Shown here: piece after piece, positions 1-4,976 of the stretch
How the letters are laid out: every line of letters starts with the position of its first letter
Numbering within the stretch: position 1 is the stretch's first letter
Origin: DATLFA01 sp039934635
GTDB lineage: Bacteria > Actinomycetota > Acidimicrobiia > Acidimicrobiales > WLNW01
Length of the DNA: 6,531 nt
NCBI GenBank assembly: GCA_039934635.1
Contig: JBDTLT010000286.1
Location: 1 to 6,531 of the forward strand
Direction: 5' to 3'
The notes under the pieces: generated by a model
Database searches by the model: none
Told to the model about the DNA's origin: nothing
The model's input: the letters and a program-made list of their open reading frames with translations, nothing else
Position numbers and translations under genes: made by a program

Positions 1-20
1 CTGGTGCCGACGTAGCGCAT
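1..20 (-). CDS. Possible 5' tip of a downstream minus-strand gene (partial)
   Basis: Reading leftwards from the end of the SnoaL-like gene, a purine-rich GAGGAG (minus strand, 27 to 22) is followed by ATG at 20-18, and the frame stays open to the window edge (M-R-Y-V-G-T). The start lies 8 nt past the preceding TGA, as in a tight operon. Only six codons are visible, and the GAGGAG to ATG spacing is a single base, too short for an ordinary Shine-Dalgarno. It may be chance, or the true start may lie further left. Confidence 0.22.
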
Positions 21-28
21 ACTCCTCG

Positions 29-490
29 TCAGCCCAATGACAAGAGCAGGTGCTCGGAGAGGTTGCCGAACAGATCACTCAGCATGTGTCGGTGGGTGAA
101 GCGCCAGACACCGTCGATTTTGCGGAACTCGTCGTGGTAACGGCCGGCGATGATCGGTTGCAGGGGCAACGTGTCGGTTTGCATGAACACGGTGAAGTAC
201 GACCGCGTGCGCGCCGTCTCGCCGGAGTTGTCGACGTAGATCTGCACGTTCGTCGTGACGTGCTTGGTGTGCAACGTATAGCCCGATGGGTTCACAACAC
301 TCGGAAACCGCTTGGTCCATGCCTTGAACATGTCGGCCACCGCGGCCGAGCCCACGGCGGGCACCGCGTCGGGTGCTTCGGTGGTGACTTCGGCGTGCTC
401 GAATAGTTGGCCGACACCGTCGAAGTCGCCGAGGTCGATCCGTTCGGCATAGGTGTAGATCAAGTTTGCGATCTCCACATGGTCGTTCAT
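29..490 (-). CDS. SnoaL-like / NTF2-fold protein
   Basis: This encodes a 153-residue protein of the nuclear transport factor 2-like superfamily, probably the SnoaL_4 type. The fold forms a cone-shaped pocket and includes polyketide cyclases, limonene-epoxide hydrolase-like and steroid-isomerase-like enzymes as well as non-catalytic binders. The N-terminus has the family pattern of a helix ending in YAERIDLGDFDGVGQLF (14-30), followed by an acidic/hydrophobic beta segment. The C-terminus has GRYHDEFRKIDGVWRFTHRH (116-135), the usual GxYxDxFxxxDGxWRFxxR strand pair. Length is normal for the family. I chose the ATG at 490 because the homologous region begins here and GAGGGGCAGG lies about 10 nt upstream; the frame is open further upstream, but that extension is low-complexity and overlaps the divergent SDR gene. 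The gene diverges from the SDR, an arrangement often seen in hydrocarbon, steroid and terpenoid degradation clusters. The reaction cannot be assigned. Confidence 0.87.
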   Translation of the reverse strand: MNDHVEIANLIYTYAERIDLGDFDGVGQLFEHAEVTTEAPDAVPAVGSAAVADMFKAWTKRFPSVVNPSGYTLHTKHVTTNVQIYVDNSGETARTRSYFTVFMQTDTLPLQPIIAGRYHDEFRKIDGVWRFTHRHMLSDLFGNLSEHLLLSLG

Positions 491-575
491 GCGCGCAGCC
501 TGCCCCTCGCTCCGGCGCCACCTTGTGATCGGCTGCCTGGTGCTGCCTAACGTAGCGTGCGGCAAAGGGGTACGA
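491..575. promoter_or_regulatory. Divergent intergenic region between SnoaL-like and SDR genes
   Basis: These 85 bases separate two divergent starts and must hold the promoters of both genes unless transcription begins inside one of them. For the plus strand there is a weak candidate pair, TTGTGA (523-528) and TAACGT (548-553), with a 19-nt spacer, which is slightly long. AAAGGGG (564-570) is a clear ribosome-binding site 5 nt before the SDR ATG. I see no strong palindromic operator. The promoter assignment is inference; the divergent geometry and the RBS are direct observations. Confidence 0.35.
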
Positions 576-1400
576 ATGGAACGAAGAGACGAGACGCGGT
601 TCGATCCATTCGCCGCTTTCGATCTGACGGGCAAGGTCGCGGTGGTCACCGGCGCGGCCAGCGGCATCGGCGAGGCCGCCGCTCGTACGTTCGCCGCCGC
701 CGGGGCCGCTGTGATGCTGGCCGACGTCGACGAGGTGGGCACACAGCGCGTACTCGACGACCTTCGCCGCGAAGGCGCACGGGCGTCGAGCCTGCGCATC
801 GACACGCGCGTGCGGGCCGAGGTCGACGAGGTCGTCGACCGGGCGGTTGCCGAGTTCGGATCACTCGACATACTCGCCAATGTCGCCGGTGTCGGCAGCT
901 ACGGTTCGATCGAGGACGCGGACGAAGCCGAGGTCGACCGGGCGTTTGCCATCAACTTCAAGGGACCGCTCTTCGGCTGCCAGGCGGCGCTGCGGGTCAT
1001 GCGGCCTCAGGGCTCCGGGTCCATCATCAACGTGTCAGCGACGGCGATCAACACCCCCGCAGCAGGGGTCGGCATCTACGCCGCGACCAAAGCCGCGGTG
1101 GCCATGCTCACCCAGACGCTGGCCGTCGAAGCCGGGCCGGCCGGCGTGCGGGTCAACACGATCGCACCGGGGTTCACCGTGACCAGCTTCGTCGGCGGGC
1201 ATCTGCGCGATGACGCCGGCACCCGCGATCCCGCGCTCTTCGCCGAGTACCTCGAACGGATGCGTACGAGCTCGCCCCTCGGCGTGCTGGGCGAAGCGAT
1301 GGACCAGGCATATCTGCTGCTGTACCTGGCCGCCGACGCCTCACGCTTCGTGACCGGACAGATCTTTCGCGCCAACGGCGGCCAGTCCATCACCTGGTGA
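576..1400 (+). CDS. SDR-family NAD-dependent oxidoreductase
   Basis: This encodes a 274-residue classical short-chain dehydrogenase/reductase, expected to be a soluble Rossmann-fold enzyme interconverting an alcohol and a ketone. The cofactor motif is TGAASGIG at 25-32. Asp50 at the end of beta-strand 2 predicts NAD(H) rather than NADP(H). NVAG (102-105) stands where NNAG is usual, followed by Asn127 of the catalytic tetrad and Tyr168-x3-Lys172. The usual Ser, 13 residues before the Tyr, is Ala155, with Ser154 and Thr156 either side. The C-terminus has the normal FVTGQIFRANGGQS ending. ATG at 576 was chosen over the open frame upstream because AAAGGGG sits 5 nt before it and the protein then begins 16 residues before the FDLTGKVAVVTG block. 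Substrate is unknown; the neighbouring SnoaL-like and hydroxylase genes suggest an aromatic, steroid or terpenoid-like compound (inference). Confidence 0.95.
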   Translation: MERRDETRFDPFAAFDLTGKVAVVTGAASGIGEAAARTFAAAGAAVMLADVDEVGTQRVLDDLRREGARASSLRIDTRVRAEVDEVVDRAVAEFGSLDILANVAGVGSYGSIEDADEAEVDRAFAINFKGPLFGCQAALRVMRPQGSGSIINVSATAINTPAAGVGIYAATKAAVAMLTQTLAVEAGPAGVRVNTIAPGFTVTSFVGGHLRDDAGTRDPALFAEYLERMRTSSPLGVLGEAMDQAYLLLYLAADASRFVTGQIFRANGGQSITW

Positions 1401-1431
1401 CCGGCGCGCGGCCCGAAACCTATTGGTCGGC

Positions 1432-1465
1432 GTCCCCGCGGGGACTTTCCTGACGCTCCGTCAGG
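1432..1465 (+). terminator. Tandem hairpins after the SDR gene, probable terminator
   Basis: Starting 31 nt after the SDR stop there is a perfect 14-nt palindrome, GTCCCCGCGGGGAC (1432-1445), followed by TTT. Next comes CCTGAC-GCTCC-GTCAGG (1449-1465), a 6-bp stem with a 5-nt loop, followed by TT. Two adjacent GC-rich hairpins right after a gene, with no gene close downstream on the same strand, suggest transcription termination of the weak-U-tract type seen in GC-rich bacteria. The second palindrome also has the size and symmetry of a TetR-type operator, so a regulatory role is possible. Confidence 0.42.
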
Positions 1466-2020
1466 TTCATGCGACGCGGGCCGGGGAACCCAACGACATC
1501 GCCACGGAAGAGCACAGACCAGCGCGAGATTGATGACCTCATTTGTCGGCTGCAGTCTGACGCATTGCTCTCGTTACGGCTTGTGGTCCGGCCGGTCGCG
1601 CAAGAACGTTCCGATGGCTGATGCCGCCTCCTGGACGGGGGGAAGATCGTGCCAGCGCTGACCGAGGATTCGGCGGAATCGAACTGGCTTCGAATACGTC
1701 TGTCCGTTTGTCACCGACCAAAAGTCCCTCGACGGCCTTCCAGCGTCCCCAGCGTCTGCGGCGAGCCGCTCGCACAGTTAGTTCGCCGGCCGGACCTGAC
1801 TGGTTCATCCGCTTCGCCACCGTATAGAGCGCGTCCCAGGTCAGATCCCGCCCCGATTCAACGTGTGTCACCACTGCATGGTGCCGCACAGGTACGTCGT
1901 TCGCTGGAAATAGCCACGAAGAGGACAGAGCAGCACGAGGTTGCCGAAGGCATTGGAACGCTTGGGGACCGCCATATCGCCCCGCACATTCGCAGCCTGA
2001 CCACGTGTCAGACTTCGACT
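1466..2020. other. Gene-poor stretch, no supported gene
   Basis: No convincing gene is visible on either strand. The open frames here (minus strand down to 1539, plus strand from 1649) give proteins rich in Arg, Ser and Pro with no recognisable domain, and they have no clear ribosome-binding sites. The base composition appears less GC-rich than the flanking genes. The stretch may be decayed coding DNA or the remains of an insertion. I found no tRNA-like sequence, IS terminal repeat or CRISPR array in it. Confidence 0.5.
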
Positions 2021-2353
2021 GTGCCCGAGCAACACATTGTTGTACCGCTGTCAGACGGGAAGACCTACGCAATCGAGGCCGCTCCCGCTCCTAACTTCAA
2101 GCTCTTTTCAGGTGGTCCGTGGGATCGGAGACCGTTTGCACTGTGGACAATCGTGCGGCCGGATCGATCATGGTGGGTCACCGTAGAAGACGAGACATCG
2201 ACGTTCCCACTGGTGCGCGAACGGTTCGCCAGCGAGCAGAGCGCCCTCGATCGAGCCAAAGAACTCAAACGAATCCTCGAATCCGGCAAGCGGTTTAGGC
2301 GGACCATCGCTTGGCGACGTGTTCCAGGTCCCGCTGATCGCTGGTTCCACTAG
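2021..2353 (+). CDS. Small hypothetical protein, tryptophan-rich
   Basis: I do not recognise this gene. From a GTG at 2021 it would encode 110 residues. A beta-rich N-terminal half contains a dense aromatic patch (Trp34, Trp42, Trp51, Trp52, Phe39), then a probable amphipathic helix SEQSALDRAKELKRILE (71-87), then an Arg- and Trp-rich basic tail ending RWFH. There is no signal peptide or membrane segment. This part of the frame looks like real protein, whereas the open frame upstream of 2021 (back to 1649) is Arg/Ser/Pro-rich and implausible. No good Shine-Dalgarno precedes the GTG, so the start is uncertain and the gene could be 5'-truncated. Codons such as CGA, AGA, ACA, TCA and GTA are frequent here and rare in the neighbouring genes, suggesting foreign origin. 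The small size and basic tail would allow nucleic-acid binding, but that is speculation. Confidence 0.42.
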   Translation: MPEQHIVVPLSDGKTYAIEAAPAPNFKLFSGGPWDRRPFALWTIVRPDRSWWVTVEDETSTFPLVRERFASEQSALDRAKELKRILESGKRFRRTIAWRRVPGPADRWFH

Positions 2354-2392
2354 ACGGCTTGGTCGGCCCCGCCCGATACCGCCAACCGCCAA

Positions 2393-2406
2393 CGAGGGGT
2401 CAGATT
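2393..2406 (+). repeat. 14-bp direct repeat, copy 1
   Basis: CGAGGGGTCAGATT recurs exactly at 2509-2522, 116 bp further on. The next 11 or so bases (CGGAATGCGTG here, GCGAACGTGCG in copy 2) differ mostly by transitions, so the related block may be about 25 bp. The two copies bracket a strong hairpin at 2451-2499. The arrangement resembles a small non-autonomous mobile or REP-like element, though I cannot assign a family. Confidence 0.65.
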
Positions 2407-2450
2407 CGGAATGCGTGAGGTTGCTGGGGTCGGTGGGCGACTGATGCCCG

Positions 2451-2499
2451 GTTCTCGCTGTCGAACGTGGGACATATTGCGACGTTTGACAGCGAGAAC
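2451..2499. repeat. 18-bp-arm inverted repeat (strong hairpin)
   Basis: The left arm GTTCTCGCTGTCGAACGT (2451-2468) and the right arm ACGTTTGACAGCGAGAAC (2482-2499) are reverse complements at 17 of 18 positions. The one mismatch would be a G-U pair in the plus-strand RNA (2463 with 2487), so that RNA could form an uninterrupted 18-bp stem around a 13-nt loop. No T-run follows on the plus strand, so a classical terminator is unlikely. The position between two 14-bp direct repeats suggests a folded mobile or REP-like unit; a structured leader or operator for the downstream CoxM-like gene is an alternative. Confidence 0.75.
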
Positions 2500-2508
2500 G
2501 ACTGAATC

Positions 2509-2522
2509 CGAGGGGTCAGATT
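2509..2522 (+). repeat. 14-bp direct repeat, copy 2
   Basis: This is an exact second copy of the sequence at 2393-2406, beginning 9 nt after the hairpin ends. It is preceded by GAATC, so that AATC ... GATT form short outer complements around the G-run. The next 130 bases (2523-2652), up to the CoxM-like start, contain no further repeat that I can see. Confidence 0.65.
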
Positions 2523-2639
2523 GCGAACGTGCGCGAACTGACCTGCGGGTTCCTCGAAGTTGTGCTGCCAGAACGGGAGGCGTACGGCCGACGCGACTGC
2601 CGGCGCCGCTTCGACGGCGACCGCCCCTTCGAATGCGTT

Positions 2640-2645
2640 TAGGCT
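2640..2645 (+). promoter_or_regulatory. Candidate -10 box for a leaderless CoxM-like transcript
   Basis: TAGGCT (2640-2645) fits the actinobacterial TANNNT -10 pattern and ends 7 nt before the GTG at 2653, so transcription could begin on or next to the start codon. There is no good Shine-Dalgarno before this GTG, only an AGG 9 nt away, and no -35 element at normal spacing. Leaderless genes are common in Actinomycetota. The call rests on spacing and on the missing RBS alone. Confidence 0.3.
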
Positions 2646-2652
2646 GCCGCCC

Positions 2653-3528
2653 GTGAAATCCCCTCCTTTCGAGTATCTCGCGCCGCGCTCGGTCGACGAA
2701 GCGTTGGCGCTGCTGCACGAGCACGGTGACGAGGCCAAGGTGCTTGCCGGCGGGCAGAGCCTGATCCCCATCTTGGCGTTGCGCCTCGCGCATCCGGCCG
2801 TGCTGATCGACATCGGCGGCATCGACGCCCTCGGCGAGTTGAGCCGCAACGGTGTCCTCACCATCGGTGCGTCGGTCACCCAACGCCGCGCCGAGCGGTC
2901 GGCCGACGTCACGGCGACGAGTCCGCTGCTTGCCGAAACCTTGCCGTCGATCGCGCACCCGCAGATCCGCAACCGCGGCACGGTCGGTGGCAGCGTCGCG
3001 CACGCCGACCCCGCGGCCGAGTTGCCCGCGGTGATGCTGGCCCTTGATGCGGTCATGACGATCCGCGGCGCCGCGGGCACGCGCACTGTCGCGGCCGCCG
3101 ACTTCTTCCAGTCGTACCTCGAGACGGCCATCGGCACCGACGAGTTGCTCATCGACATACGCGTGCCGATCGTCGCGGCGAGCGGTGTCGGATCCTCGTT
3201 CCAAGAGATCAGCCGGCGTCACGGTGACTTCGCACTCGCGGGGGCGGCGACTCAGGTCGAGCTCGACGGCGACGGTCGTGTACGCACGGCCCACATCGCC
3301 TTTTGTGGTGTCGCATCGACGCCGGTGCGCGCCGACGCCGCGACCGCGAGCCTCGTCGGGCGGGTGCTCGATGAATCGACCATCGCCGAAGTTGCCCGGC
3401 TCGCGGCCGCCGAGCTCGATCCACCATCCGACGTCCACGCAACCGGCGCCTACCGCAAGCACATCGCCGGCGTGCTCGCGTCGCGCACATTGACCGTCGC
3501 GAATCAGCGGGCGAGAGGAAACGTATGA
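2653..3528 (+). CDS. CoxM/XdhB-like FAD-binding subunit of a molybdo-hydroxylase
   Basis: This encodes the 291-residue medium subunit of a xanthine-oxidase-family molybdenum hydroxylase (CO dehydrogenase, xanthine dehydrogenase or aromatic/N-heterocycle hydroxylase type). It would carry electrons from the [2Fe-2S] subunit through FAD to an acceptor. The N-terminal FAD domain has LAGGQSLIP (31-39), which binds the pyrophosphate, and RNRGTVGGSVAHADPAAELP (106-125), the second FAD motif. SRRHGDFALAG (187-197) begins the CoxM C-terminal domain. Length is typical. The GTG at 2653 was chosen because MKSPPFEYLAPRS is the usual family start; residues before it in the frame are non-homologous. Its stop overlaps the next start (ATGA at 3525-3528), so the two subunits are translationally coupled. 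The large Mo subunit is absent. The substrate cannot be determined from this subunit. Confidence 0.94.
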   Translation: MKSPPFEYLAPRSVDEALALLHEHGDEAKVLAGGQSLIPILALRLAHPAVLIDIGGIDALGELSRNGVLTIGASVTQRRAERSADVTATSPLLAETLPSIAHPQIRNRGTVGGSVAHADPAAELPAVMLALDAVMTIRGAAGTRTVAAADFFQSYLETAIGTDELLIDIRVPIVAASGVGSSFQEISRRHGDFALAGAATQVELDGDGRVRTAHIAFCGVASTPVRADAATASLVGRVLDESTIAEVARLAAAELDPPSDVHATGAYRKHIAGVLASRTLTVANQRARGNV

Positions 3529-4052
3529 AGCGGCATCATGTCTCGTTGACCGTCAACGGCGAATCACGCGACGCGCTCACCGAGCCCCGCACCACACTGG
3601 CCGACTTCCTGCGCGAAGAGCTCGAACTCACCGGCACGCACCTCGGCTGTGAGCATGGCGTGTGCGGCGCGTGCACGGTACTGATGGACGGCGAGGCCGT
3701 CCGATCGTGCCTCGTGTTCGCCGTGCAAGCCGCCGGCCACGACGTGGTGACCATCGAAGGCCTCGCCGACATCGACGACCGCGGCCAGTTGGTACTCCAT
3801 CCGCTGCAGCAGGCGTTCTACGAGGCCATCAGCTTCCAGTGCGGGTTCTGTACGCCCGGCTTCTTGATGTCGGCGCTCGCATTCCTGCGCGAGCACGACG
3901 CCGACGGTGGCGGCGAGCTCGACGATCACGCGATCCGCGAGCGGCTGTCGGGCAACCTCTGTCGCTGCACGGGCTATACGAGCATCGTCGAAGGCGTGAA
4001 GGTTGCCCTCAACAACGGCGCCGGGAGCACACGGCTACCCCACGAGCGATAA
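3525..4052 (+). CDS. CoxS/XdhC-like 2x[2Fe-2S] subunit of a molybdo-hydroxylase
   Basis: This encodes the 175-residue small iron-sulfur subunit that relays electrons between the molybdenum centre and the FAD subunit. The N-terminal plant-ferredoxin-like domain has Cys42, Cys47, Cys50 and Cys62 in the CxxxxCxxC...C pattern. The C-terminal all-helical domain has Cys106-G-F-Cys109 and Cys146-R-Cys148 for the second cluster. GFCTPGFLMSA and SGNLCRCTGY are textbook signatures of the family. All eight ligands are present, so the protein looks functional. The start is ATG 3525, with GAGAGGAA 4 nt upstream and the ATG overlapping the stop of the FAD subunit. Family length is about 150-170, so it is essentially full length with a short tail after the last helix. 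It probably partners the adjacent FAD subunit and an unlinked large subunit. Confidence 0.97.
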   Translation: MKRHHVSLTVNGESRDALTEPRTTLADFLREELELTGTHLGCEHGVCGACTVLMDGEAVRSCLVFAVQAAGHDVVTIEGLADIDDRGQLVLHPLQQAFYEAISFQCGFCTPGFLMSALAFLREHDADGGGELDDHAIRERLSGNLCRCTGYTSIVEGVKVALNNGAGSTRLPHER

Positions 4053-4059
4053 GCAGCGC

Positions 4060-4086
4060 GGGCCCGAGCGGCCCTTCAGAGCGGGG
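4060..4086 (+). promoter_or_regulatory. Leader element of the LLM gene (shared with BKACE)
   Basis: Eight bases after the CoxS-like stop lies GGGCCCGAGCGGCCCT (4060-4075), which folds as a GGGCC/GGCCC stem with a CGAGC loop. One T later comes CAGAGCGGGG (4077-4086), whose G-run is the probable ribosome-binding site 11 nt before the ATG. The same two blocks precede the minus-strand BKACE gene at 5871-5843. Role is unknown; candidates are an operator, an mRNA-stability or processing hairpin at the operon joint, or a translational control element. Confidence 0.6.
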
Positions 4087-4097
4087 AGTTGGGACTC

Positions 4098-4976
4098 ATG
4101 AAATTCTGGCAATCGGTCGCGTTCGCCGAGACCGACCAGCTGCACGCGATCTGCGCACTCGCCGAAGAGTTCGGCTTCGAAGGCGTCGCCCTCGCCGAGC
4201 ATCTCGTGACACCGCAGACCATCAACTCGTCGTATCCCTACACGCCCGACGGCAAGGTGTGGTGGGACCCGACCACGCATTGGTTCGACAACTTCGTGCT
4301 TGCGGCCGCGCTGGCGGCACGCACGTCGCGCATCAAGTTCGTCAACAGCGTCGTCATCTTGCCGTTGCGCGACCCGGCCACCGCGGCCAAAGCACTCGCG
4401 ACCGCCGCGTATCTTTCCGACAATCGCATCGTGCTCGGCATCGGCGTCGGGTGGATGAAGGAAGAGTTCGAGCTCACCGGCCAGAACTTCCACGATCGCG
4501 GCAAGCGCACGGACGAGATGATCGAGGTCATGCGGCTGCTGTGGACCGGTGAGATGGTCGAGCATCATGGCAAGTTCTTCGACTTCCCGCCGATGCAAAT
4601 GTCGCCTGCGCCGACGCAGCGCATACCGATCGTCATCGGCGGCCAGAGCGATGCCGCGTTGCGCCGCGCCGCGCGCAACGACGGTTGGTTCGGCGCCGAC
4701 GCGTACCAGCCCGACGTGTTGTTGCCGTTGCTCGACAAGCTCGCGGGCTATCGGCGCGAGTACGGCACCGCGGACAAACCGTTCGAGATATTCGTAGGGT
4801 TGGGAGTGCCCCCGACCGTTGACCTGCTCGAGCGCCTTCGCGATCGCGGGGCGACCGCGTTCGTCAACGTGCCGTGGTACTACCAGGGCACGCCGACGTC
4901 GACGATCGAATGGAAGCGCGCCGCGATGGAAAGGCTGCGCGACGAGTTGATCGTGCCGTTGTCAGAGCGCCAGTAG
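4098..4976 (+). CDS. LLM-class F420-dependent oxidoreductase
   Basis: This encodes a 292-residue luciferase-like monooxygenase-fold (TIM barrel) protein, closest by eye to the TIGR03619-type F420-dependent oxidoreductases of actinobacteria. These enzymes move hydride between coenzyme F420 and an organic substrate; a few family members use FMN. Signatures are GVALAEHLVTPQ near 29-40 (usual DHxxxP motif, with Glu in place of Asp), RIVLGIGVGWMKEEFELTG (110-128) with the cofactor-contacting GxGxGW, HDRGKRTDEMIEVMRLLWTG, and IPIVIGGQSDAALRRAAR (177-194), where the GG loop binds the cofactor phosphate. The ATG at 4098 is preferred over a TTG at 4089, which would lie only 2 nt after the G-run. The gene is 45 nt after the CoxS-like gene and probably co-transcribed. 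It overlaps the convergent BKACE gene by 15 bp. The substrate is unknown. Confidence 0.94.
   Translation: MKFWQSVAFAETDQLHAICALAEEFGFEGVALAEHLVTPQTINSSYPYTPDGKVWWDPTTHWFDNFVLAAALAARTSRIKFVNSVVILPLRDPATAAKALATAAYLSDNRIVLGIGVGWMKEEFELTGQNFHDRGKRTDEMIEVMRLLWTGEMVEHHGKFFDFPPMQMSPAPTQRIPIVIGGQSDAALRRAARNDGWFGADAYQPDVLLPLLDKLAGYRREYGTADKPFEIFVGLGVPPTVDLLERLRDRGATAFVNVPWYYQGTPTSTIEWKRAAMERLRDELIVPLSERQ

Noticed and set aside
489..575. Upstream extension of the SDR frame to an ATG at 489
   Set aside because: The extra 29 residues are not SDR-like and would overlap the divergent SnoaL-like start by two bases, while AAAGGGG clearly serves the ATG at 576.
491..880. N-terminal extension of the SnoaL-like frame back to 880
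   Set aside because: It runs antisense through the SDR gene and is low-complexity Ser/Arg/Ala/Thr; the SnoaL homology begins at the ATG at 490.
1585..1796. 11-bp inverted repeat GGTCCGGCCGG / CCGGCCGGACC about 190 bp apart
   Set aside because: The match is a GC-only core that is itself near-palindromic, does not extend, and is expected about once by chance in a region this size and composition.
1836..1850. GGTCAGATCCCGCC as a possible third copy of the GGGGTCAGATT repeat
   Set aside because: Only 8 bases match and the flanks differ; not enough to call a related copy.
1539..2072. A 177-codon open frame on the minus strand, with a possible internal GTG start at 1874
   Set aside because: The translation is rich in Arg, Ser and Pro with no domain I recognise and no ribosome-binding site. 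It also overlaps the better small plus-strand candidate. I treat it as a chance opening in GC-rich DNA or as decayed sequence.
2560..2652. Start of the CoxM-like gene at an upstream ATG (2560)
   Set aside because: The 31 extra residues are not conserved in the family, whose proteins begin at the M-K-x-x-x-F-E-Y block encoded from 2653.
2411..2656. An 81-codon plus-strand open frame across the repeats
   Set aside because: It is Arg/Pro-rich, passes through both the hairpin and the second repeat, and ends at the CoxM-like start; there is no sign of selection for a protein.
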